Assembly (NCBI GenBank): GCA_002389785.1
Contig: DGQS01000048.1
Coordinates: 1 to 8,144, forward strand
DNA from: Bacteroidetes bacterium UBA4408
GTDB taxonomy: Bacteria; Bacteroidota; Bacteroidia; UBA4408
Length of the DNA stretch: 8,144 bases
Direction: 5' to 3'
Shown here piece after piece: positions 1 to 5,155 of the stretch. Made by a program: the position numbers and the translations under genes. The notes below the pieces were generated by a model. The model was not told where the DNA came from, made no database searches, and saw only the letters and a list, made by a program, of their open reading frames with translations. Within the stretch, counting starts at the first letter, position 1, and every line of letters begins with the position of its first letter.

Positions 1-2269
1 GTTGATTAGCGGGATTATCACTTGCGCCTGTTGTTGCAGAAGTAGTAAAGGTTCCTGCCCAAGTCATGCCCGAAGCTTCAAATCCTTGAAAAGCAATGGG
101 AGAGGCAGAGCAAATGGTTTTATCGAAATCGGAAGGATAAATTGATGTTAAATAATTGCTTGCAGGACAATTATTAAATTCAAAAACAGCTGCGTAGTAA
201 TTAGTATTTGCAGTTAAACCGGTTACAGTAACTGAATTTCCGGTGCTTGCATATACCACAAATGAATTCCCTAATATTGAACCAGCGCCAAATAAAGTGT
301 TTGCAGTGTAGGAAGTTGAATTAACCGGAACATCACTCGCATTAATTGGTAGAGTACTCAACACAACCAGTCGATTAGTGCCATTTCCATTGGTCCAACC
401 TATGGTCATTGAAATATCGCTTATGGATGTAAACGTAATTCCACTTGCAGGCGAAGAAGGTGCTCCACAACCCGGTGTTGTACTAACAGTAAGGGTAGGA
501 TAGGTTGAGGTTAAATAATTATTGCTTGCAATGCAAAAATCGAAAGCTGCAAAGTAATAAAGGGTTGAAGGTGTTAATCCTGTAATGGTAGAGGTAGAGC
601 CACTTCCGGTATACACTACAAAGCCGGCACCTATTGCCGAGCCTGTACCGAAATTTGCATTGGCTATATAATTAGAACCATCGATAGGAACTTCGGCGGC
701 AGTTATTGGTGTTAAACTTCCAATTACAATTCGATTGGTTCCATTTCCGTTGGTTAAATTTAAGGTAATACTTGCGCTACTTGCCGAATAGCTTGCAAAA
801 GTTACTTGTGAGGTAGGTTCGGTACAATCGGTTGAAGCATTTCCTGTTAAAGGTGTCACAACTGCATAATGAGTGCAGGTACCGCTACCGTTGTATTCGA
901 ATATTGAAAAATAGTAGTTCGTATTAAAGTTCAATCCTGTGGTAATTACCGAAGTTCCATTACCGGCATAAACTACATATTCTCCCGCTGCAGTGGTTGA
1001 ACCGGAACCGAAGTTTGCATTTGCAGTATAAGTGTTACCAAACACCGGAGCGGTAGTCACTGCCGATCCTGCTTTAGCTACAATGATACAATTGGCTCCA
1101 TTTCCACGAATCCAATTCAACTGCAACTGATTGGTGGTGATGTTTGAAAATGTGAGTGAATTCGATTGAACCGTAGGAGCTGCCACACAAGTTGTTGCAT
1201 TGTTAATGGGAGCACTTCCACCGGTTATATAACTGGTACAAGTACAATTGCCATTAAACTCGTACACTTTAAAATGGTAAGTAGTTGAAGGATTTAATCC
1301 CGAGATAGAAACTGAAGTACCATAACCGGCATATACTACAAACCCGCTACCAATCGCACTACCTGAACCAAAAACCGAATTATCTGTATACGAAACTCCG
1401 GCAGAAGGATTGGTTGCGACAGCAGCTGACGCACGACCTATCACCAAACAACGGCTGCCATTTCCTCTTGTCCAGTTTAAATTCATGGTAGTGGCAGTAA
1501 CCGAACTTATAGTTAAGGCACTTGCTTGAACTGTTGGAGCACTGGCTCCCGAGCATGCGGCACCGCTAGCGGTTACAGAAAAATCATCGAATCCAAGCGC
1601 CATCGCATTCGTGTAGGTGGCAGAAGCATCTTTGTAAGTCCAGCGCAAATAATAACTAGCAGCCCCTGCAATAGATAGACCGGTGATGCTTACACTTTTG
1701 GTAGTTGAAGTTGGAGGATTATATACTGTAATATTATCGCCATCGGCCGGATAATTTTGATCTCCCAGTGTGAGTGCTGTCCAGGTACTTCCGTTAGTAC
1801 TTCCATAAAAATTCCAATCGTAAATATTGGTACCGTTGCGGTATTTTTCGAAGGCAAAACTAACATCCAATTGGCTAATGGTATTGCAGCTTGTATTAAT
1901 CAATTGCAGCATGATGTGGCGTTGTCCTGAATATCCGGCAGATGCTAAAAATCCGATCGCACGTTCAGTGCTTGAAGCGTTCGCCCCATTTGCAAAATTG
2001 TAAGTTCCACCTGTTGAGGTTTGCGTTAAAACCGCACCGCCAGTAGTACCTGCAGCTTCGGTTGTAGAAGTATAATTTGTTACGTTAGCATAGGTGGGAG
2101 CAGCTCCACTTCCGAATTTCCAACCTGAAGGTAAACTAGTTACGGAATTGTTTCCCAGGCCATTAAAATTTTCGGTATAGGCCGTTGCCATAGCGCTTAT
2201 GTTGATTTGAGCACTTAAGCGGAAAGTAAAAAGTAAAAAGAATAAAAATAAAAGTGTGTGTTTTTTCAT
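1..2269 (-). CDS. Large secreted repeat protein: jelly-roll-like N-terminal domain plus four FnIII-like repeats (3' end outside window)
   Basis: An open frame runs from an ATG at 2269-2267 to the left edge, 756 codons without a stop, so the C-terminus is missing. Residues 1-20 are a signal peptide (MKKHTLLFLFFLLFTFRLSA, cleavage before Gln21). Residues 30-235 resemble the beta-sandwich lectin/MAM-like modules of Bacteroidota surface proteins: YTENFNGLG and LPSGW near the start, and ALGFDDFSVTA at the end. From Cys239 follow four related repeats of 119-122 residues. Residues 720-756 (IAFQGFEASGMTW) look like the start of another lectin-like module. No enzyme motif is visible. By analogy with proteins of this architecture it is probably an exported adhesin or matrix protein, and a T9SS sorting domain would be expected beyond the window. 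That last point is inference. It lies 97 bp downstream of another secreted-protein gene on the same strand. Confidence 0.9.
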   Translation of the reverse strand, partial: MKKHTLLFLFFLLFTFRLSAQINISAMATAYTENFNGLGNNSVTSLPSGWKFGSGAAPTYANVTNYTSTTEAAGTTGGAVLTQTSTGGTYNFANGANASSTERAIGFLASAGYSGQRHIMLQLINTSCNTISQLDVSFAFEKYRNGTNIYDWNFYGSTNGSTWTALTLGDQNYPADGDNITVYNPPTSTTKSVSITGLSIAGAASYYLRWTYKDASATYTNAMALGFDDFSVTASGAACSGASAPTVQASALTISSVTATTMNLNWTRGNGSRCLVIGRASAAVATNPSAGVSYTDNSVFGSGSAIGSGFVVYAGYGTSVSISGLNPSTTYHFKVYEFNGNCTCTSYITGGSAPINNATTCVAAPTVQSNSLTFSNITTNQLQLNWIRGNGANCIIVAKAGSAVTTAPVFGNTYTANANFGSGSTTAAGEYVVYAGNGTSVITTGLNFNTNYYFSIFEYNGSGTCTHYAVVTPLTGNASTDCTEPTSQVTFASYSASSASITLNLTNGNGTNRIVIGSLTPITAAEVPIDGSNYIANANFGTGSAIGAGFVVYTGSGSTSTITGLTPSTLYYFAAFDFCIASNNYLTSTYPTLTVSTTPGCGAPSSPASGITFTSISDISMTIGWTNGNGTNRLVVLSTLPINASDVPVNSTSYTANTLFGAGSILGNSFVVYASTGNSVTVTGLTANTNYYAAVFEFNNCPASNYLTSIYPSDFDKTICSASPIAFQGFEASGMTWAGTFTTSATTGASDNPANQ
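113..1555 (-). repeat. Four tandem FnIII-like protein repeats, each opening at a Cys
   Basis: Within the large secreted protein, repeats start at Cys239, Cys361, Cys482 and Cys601, and the array closes at Cys720 (periods 122, 121, 119, 119). Each carries the same signatures: W-(T/I)-(R/N)-GNG near residue 30 (W266, W387, L505 in place of Trp, W625), then Y-T/I-x-N with FGxGS, then FVVYxG (F310, Y431, F550, F670), a SVxxxGL turn, and a Tyr-rich strand ending in FEYN or FEFN. DNA boundaries are about 1555-1190, 1189-827, 826-470 and 469-113. Repeats 3 and 4 share the NYLTSxYP ending that repeats 1 and 2 lack. The pattern is a fibronectin-III-like module common in Bacteroidota exported proteins. 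The family label is from memory, not a search. Confidence 0.85.
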
Positions 2270-2366
2270 TGTTAACTTTGTACCAACAAAGCTAATTAAG
2301 CTACAAAATTAATTAATTAATCGATTGAAAAAATTAAATTAACGATTTTTGGTTTTGTTTTTTGCT
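2270..2366. other. 97-bp AT-rich spacer between the two secreted-protein genes
   Basis: The spacer contains a run of AATT units (about 2307-2320), the palindrome AATCGATT (2319-2326) and the -7-like element at 2287-2294. I see no GC-rich stem followed by a T tract, so no intrinsic terminator separates the two genes. The downstream gene may be transcribed both by read-through and from its own promoter. Confidence 0.5.
2287..2294 (-). promoter_or_regulatory. Candidate -7 element (TAGCTTTG) of the large repeat-protein gene
   Basis: On the minus strand TAGCTTTG matches the Bacteroidota -7 consensus TAnnTTTG exactly, 17 bp before the ATG at 2269. No good TTTG -33 element sits about 19-20 bp upstream, where the sequence is TTAATTAATT-like. 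The motif is half of a small inverted repeat (2276-2291) whose other half carries a plus-strand TAACTTTG, so strand assignment rests only on the position of the gene. Confidence 0.4.
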
Positions 2367-3905
2367 TCACTTAATCAGTGTTATTGTTCCTTTAGGATGT
2401 ATACTCGTTCCATCCTTAAAAGTTACATTTATTAGGTAAAAAAATACACCGGAAGTAACTTTCATTCCCGAGCGGGTTCTCCCATCCCAACCCTCGTTAA
2501 TATTGGTCCATTCGTGTATTTTGTTTCCCCATCGATCGAAGATTAATCCGTTAAAGTTTTCAACATTGTTGCTGAGGATTAAAAACTTGTCGTTTACACC
2601 ATCGCTATTGGGAGTAAAAATGTTGGGTATTTCAAGTTTGTTTTCCAAATCGAGGGGTGGATTAACCGTAATTTTTAAACTAATACTATCGAAGCAACCA
2701 TTTATGGTGAAAGCAGTTAGCATGACTTGATAAACCCCTGCATCTGTAAAAGTATGACTTGGATTTGTTGAATCAACTAATGCTGTACCATCAGCAAAAT
2801 TCCAACTAAAAGTGCTTGCATTTGCCAAACTTTGATTTGTAAAATGTACGGTCAAAGGGGCAAATCCTTCAACAGTATCAGCACTAAAATCTGCTTTGGT
2901 GGTATCAAACGTTAAGGAAAGGGTTGCGGGTAAACAAGCAGCAGAATTTGTTAAACTGATGGTTGAATTCGTGCTAACCGTAATGCTTTGAGAAGTATCG
3001 CCGGTTGACCAACTATTTCCGTTCAACAAGGAGGAGCTTAACACCACCGTTTCGCCTTCGCAATAGGGTGCTGCCGATGATGCTGTGATGCTAAGGTTTG
3101 CACCAACAAAGGCTTGACAATTGTTCGACAGCGAACTGATCCAGGTACTGTTTTGTGGATTGTTAGCCAATCCGGGAGTTTCACCCGTAAGGGTTGAGTC
3201 GTTGGTCCAGTTGGCTTGATTCGCCGGATTATTGTTCACCAAATTTTTCATGTTAAAAACTCGCTTCTGAGCATCGCCGCTAAAATAAATTATGGGGTTG
3301 TTTGCATTATCGCCCCAACTTACAGCATGTGCCGGAATAGAATAAATTGCCGGATTTCTCACCTGAAATGCATCACCGCCATTGCGCATTCCAATAACGC
3401 TAGTCCAAGGGTTAGCAGAAGTAAATGCGGTGGAAGTAGTAGGGTAGTTGGAATTTGAAATTCCTGGCTGGGTAGCATGTTTTTCGATCAAGGTGGTATT
3501 GCTGTATGGAATAATGAGTCGGCAATTGCCATCGTTTGCATTTAGGTCGTTGGCCGGAATTAAGGGATTTACAGAAGAAGCTCCATCGTCGTAAATTAAG
3601 ATAAGCGTTCCTATTTTAATGTTTTGCCAAAAGGCGATATTTTTAAAACGAATACAGCCAGCTGCAATTCCGGATCCTGATCCAGGGGCAAAGGTTCCGT
3701 TATTGTCGTCAATAATCCAGTTGCGTAAATCTTGTGTAGAAGTACTGCAGGTATTAGTTCCGGTAACTATTAATTCAACGTATTCAACAGTAGGGTTTTG
3801 AGCTCCTTGCGAAACTTCGTTTATCACCAATTGAGCTTTTCCGTTCATCGCAGCAAACAGCAGCGAAATAAGGATGTATTTCTTACCTAATTTATTGTTT
3901 ATCAT
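2367..3905 (-). CDS. Secreted lamin-tail / PKD protein with T9SS type B (gliding-motility-associated) C-terminal domain
   Basis: 512 aa, ATG start, TGA stop. Residues 1-24 form a signal peptide (hydrophobic YILISLLFAAM, then GKA before Gln25). Residues 26-250 look like a lamin-tail domain: LVINEVSQG and VEYVELIVTG open it and GETPGLANNPQ closes it. This is long for the family, suggesting insertions. Residues 264-335 form an Ig-like strand-rich linker with Cys282 and Cys324. Residues 338-415 are a PKD domain (FSWNFADGT, SHTFTDAGVYQVMLTAF). Residues 424-512 match the CHU_C/gliding-motility-associated C-terminal domain: IPNIFTPNSDGVNDKF, IFDRWGNKI, GWDGRTRSG, GVFFYLI, and a KGTITLIK end. Known role of that domain: T9SS-dependent export across the outer membrane and, usually, release or surface attachment. 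No catalytic motif is seen, so the protein is probably structural or adhesive. Its start follows a TAnnTTTG motif. Confidence 0.93.
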   Translation of the reverse strand: MINNKLGKKYILISLLFAAMNGKAQLVINEVSQGAQNPTVEYVELIVTGTNTCSTSTQDLRNWIIDDNNGTFAPGSGSGIAAGCIRFKNIAFWQNIKIGTLILIYDDGASSVNPLIPANDLNANDGNCRLIIPYSNTTLIEKHATQPGISNSNYPTTSTAFTSANPWTSVIGMRNGGDAFQVRNPAIYSIPAHAVSWGDNANNPIIYFSGDAQKRVFNMKNLVNNNPANQANWTNDSTLTGETPGLANNPQNSTWISSLSNNCQAFVGANLSITASSAAPYCEGETVVLSSSLLNGNSWSTGDTSQSITVSTNSTISLTNSAACLPATLSLTFDTTKADFSADTVEGFAPLTVHFTNQSLANASTFSWNFADGTALVDSTNPSHTFTDAGVYQVMLTAFTINGCFDSISLKITVNPPLDLENKLEIPNIFTPNSDGVNDKFLILSNNVENFNGLIFDRWGNKIHEWTNINEGWDGRTRSGMKVTSGVFFYLINVTFKDGTSIHPKGTITLIK

Positions 3906-3941
3906 GTTTACAGAATTAATAAAACAAGTTACCTAATTTCA

Positions 3942-3949
3942 CAAAAGTA
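3942..3949 (-). promoter_or_regulatory. Candidate -7 element (TACTTTTG) of the lamin-tail/PKD gene
   Basis: On the minus strand TACTTTTG fits the Bacteroidota consensus TAnnTTTG, 36 bp before the ATG at 3905. A TTTG sits 12 bp upstream, which is too close for the usual 19-20 bp spacing, so the -33 element is weak or absent. The start has no purine-rich Shine-Dalgarno sequence, as is normal for this phylum. Confidence 0.4.
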
Positions 3950-3971
3950 TCAGTTAAGTCGCAAATAGTTA

Positions 3972-4103
3972 ATGAGAAAGCTTGATTTTGTTAACACTTT
4001 GAGTGTTGACAACCTTAAAAGGATTATTTACACAAACATCTTGAAACCATCTGAATTGGCTGATTTCACCTTTAATAAGGTTCTTAATAAACTTATTAAA
4101 TAG
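3972..4103 (+). CDS. Possible small protein of 43 aa, antisense to the gene direction (unrecognised)
   Basis: An ATG at 3972 opens 43 codons ending in TAG at 4101-4103. The product begins MRKLDFVNTL and ends FNKVLNKLIK. It is Lys/Leu/Asn-rich with amphipathic-looking stretches, no signal peptide and no motif I recognise. It is the only plus-strand ORF here that does not overlap an obvious minus-strand gene. Against it: the length is within chance for AT-rich DNA, there is no TAnnTTTG motif or Shine-Dalgarno upstream, and two inverted repeats fall inside it. The same frame continues after the TAG for 14 codons (NLVCSLLDKYKITV) to a TGA, so a decayed longer gene is another possibility. Treat as tentative. 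Confidence 0.22.
   Translation: MRKLDFVNTLSVDNLKRIIYTNILKPSELADFTFNKVLNKLIK
3988..4012. repeat. Inverted repeat, 11-bp arms with a 3-nt loop
   Basis: TTGTTAACACT (3988-3998), loop TTG, then AGTGTTGACAA (4002-4012). The arms are complementary at 10 of 11 positions, and the odd pair can be a G-U wobble in one strand's RNA. Neither side has a run of T, so it is not a standard intrinsic terminator. It lies about 40 bp upstream of the -7-like element of the lamin-tail gene, where an operator would fit. Confidence 0.6.
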
Positions 4104-4108
4104 AACCT
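4078..4108. repeat. Long AT-rich hairpin with a bulge
   Basis: The left arm AGGTTCTTAATAA (4078-4090) pairs with the right arm TTATTAA-ATA-GAACCT (4093-4108), leaving a 3-nt bulge and a very tight loop. It lies about 105 bp beyond the CDF stop on the minus strand, followed there by TATTAAAGG rather than a T tract. It could mark the 3' end of the CDF transcript, but terminator function is not clear. Confidence 0.5.
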
Positions 4109-4142
4109 AGTTTGCTCTTTACTTGATAAATATAAAATCACA

Positions 4143-4160
4143 GTGTGACAGAAGTTACAC
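4143..4160. repeat. Short hairpin 52 bp past the CDF stop, possible transcript end
   Basis: GTGTGAC (4143-4149), loop AGAA, GTTACAC (4154-4160), with one imperfect pair. On the minus strand the second arm is followed by TGTGATTTTATATTTA, a T-rich but broken tract, so a weak terminator for the CDF gene is possible. The left arm overlaps a perfect compact palindrome TCACA-G-TGTGA (4138-4148), so a protein-binding site is an equally good reading. Confidence 0.35.
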
Positions 4161-4212
4161 ATTCAATAGATCTGACTGGCATTGTAAGGATAATTGGCTC
4201 AGTTTATTACAA

Positions 4213-5097
4213 TTACCCCACAACATCAAAGGGTTCAATGTGTATAAGAATATGTCCTAATTGGGGTAGCTCTTTGTGCAACTTGTTTTTTAAATTGTGT
4301 GCTAAATCGTGACCTTCTTTTACACTGATTTGGCCATTCACAGCTGCATGCAATTCAACATGGTATTGCATTCCAGCTTTACGGATAAAGCACTTCTCGG
4401 TATCGGCAATTCCATCTACTTTTTTAGCTACCTGTCGAATTTGTTCAATAATTTCGTCATGCAGGTGTTCGTCCATAATTTCGCCAAGAGCAGGTCTGAA
4501 AATTAGGTAACTGTTGTATAAAATAAAAGCAGAAGCAAAAAGGGCAGCCCAATCATCCGCCGCTTCATATCCCTTTCCCAGCAATAGTGCAATACTGATT
4601 CCTACAAATGCAGCAATGCTAGTTATAGCATCGCTTCGATGATGCCAGGCATCTGCTTTTAATGAAGAACTATTGGTTTTCTTACTTTTTAACAGGACCC
4701 ATCTATACGATAGCTCCTTCCAAATAATAATTGCACCTAAAATCCAAAGCGTCCATGCATGTGGTAATTCATGAGGGGTTGAGATGTTTTGAATACTTTC
4801 ATAAGCAATGATGGTTGCCGAGGTTATGAGGAATCCTACTACAATAAAAGTAATTAATGGTTCAACACGACCATGTCCATAAGGATGATTTTTATCGGCT
4901 GGTTTGCTAGCGTATTTTAATCCGAAAAGAACTAATAAGGATGCAAAAATATCTGCAGTTGATTCAATCGCATCAGCAATAAGTGCAAATGAATTTCCAA
5001 AATAACCTGCAGATCCTTTTAAAATAGCCATCATGGTATTTCCGGCTATGCTAAAATAAGTTGCTTTTTCAGCTTCCTGCTGGCTTGAATCAGACAT
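4213..5097 (-). CDS. Cation diffusion facilitator (CDF) family metal exporter
   Basis: 294 aa, the usual size of the bacterial CDF/FieF (YiiP)-type transporter, an inner-membrane dimer that exports divalent metals in exchange for protons. Six membrane segments can be placed near residues 15-35, 37-62, 80-100, 113-133, 155-175 and 180-200, followed by a cytoplasmic C-terminal domain (about 205-290). Family marks: ADAIESTAD (41-49) in TM2, PADKNHPYGHGRVEP (66-80) in the TM2-TM3 loop, and ADAWHHRSDA (148-157) in TM5. Transport-site residues by alignment to FieF are Glu45, Asp49, His152 and Asp156. FieF has Asp at the first position, so this site is ExxxD/HxxxD. The C-terminal domain keeps many His (H246, H250, H263, H267, H282, H286) suited to binding metal. 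The metal (Zn, Fe, Mn, Co) cannot be assigned. The gene begins 58 bp after the TonB-receptor stop and may share its transcript. Confidence 0.95.
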   Translation of the reverse strand: MSDSSQQEAEKATYFSIAGNTMMAILKGSAGYFGNSFALIADAIESTADIFASLLVLFGLKYASKPADKNHPYGHGRVEPLITFIVVGFLITSATIIAYESIQNISTPHELPHAWTLWILGAIIIWKELSYRWVLLKSKKTNSSSLKADAWHHRSDAITSIAAFVGISIALLLGKGYEAADDWAALFASAFILYNSYLIFRPALGEIMDEHLHDEIIEQIRQVAKKVDGIADTEKCFIRKAGMQYHVELHAAVNGQISVKEGHDLAHNLKNKLHKELPQLGHILIHIEPFDVVG

Positions 5098-5124
5098 TAT
5101 TGACTATAAAAATTTCTATTTGTC

Positions 5125-5143
5125 AGACTCTATTTTAGGGTCT
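5125..5143. repeat. Weak inverted repeat between receptor and exporter genes
   Basis: AGACTC (5125-5130), loop TATTTTA, GGGTCT (5138-5143), with one mismatch in six pairs. No T tract follows on the minus strand. It lies between the receptor stop (5156) and the CDF start (5097). It may be chance, or may act in processing or as a regulatory site. Confidence 0.25.
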
Positions 5144-5155
5144 ATTCCCAACATG

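Larger units (their letters stand above)
3906..4212. other. 307-bp spacer: promoter of the lamin-tail gene and three imperfect inverted repeats
   Basis: This gap separates the CDF stop from the lamin-tail gene start. Reading from the CDF side it holds an inverted repeat at 4143-4160, a longer one at 4078-4108, a third at 3988-4012, and the -7-like element at 3942-3949. A 43-codon plus-strand ORF (3972-4103) covers the middle one and a half of these. The spacing and the clear promoter-like motif suggest that the CDF unit ends here and a new transcription unit starts. Confidence 0.6.

Noticed and set aside
113..1555. CRISPR or DNA-level tandem repeat
   Set aside because: Repetition is at the protein level with diverged DNA and an open frame throughout; no short identical repeats with spacers.
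2503..2730. Plus-strand ORF of 75 codons
   Set aside because: Lies wholly inside the T9SS-cargo gene, antisense to its sorting domain; no family features and no promoter.
3216..3458. Plus-strand ORF of 80 codons
   Set aside because: Antisense shadow of the lamin-tail domain coding sequence.
3619..3801. Plus-strand ORF of 60 codons
   Set aside because: Antisense shadow within the same gene; low-complexity product without recognisable motif.
4138..4148. CRP-type binding site
   Set aside because: The half-sites are in the order TCACA-TGTGA with 1 bp between, the reverse of the CRP arrangement TGTGA-N6-TCACA.
4309..4506. Plus-strand ORF of 65 codons
   Set aside because: Antisense to the CDF C-terminal domain, which is clearly the real coding strand.
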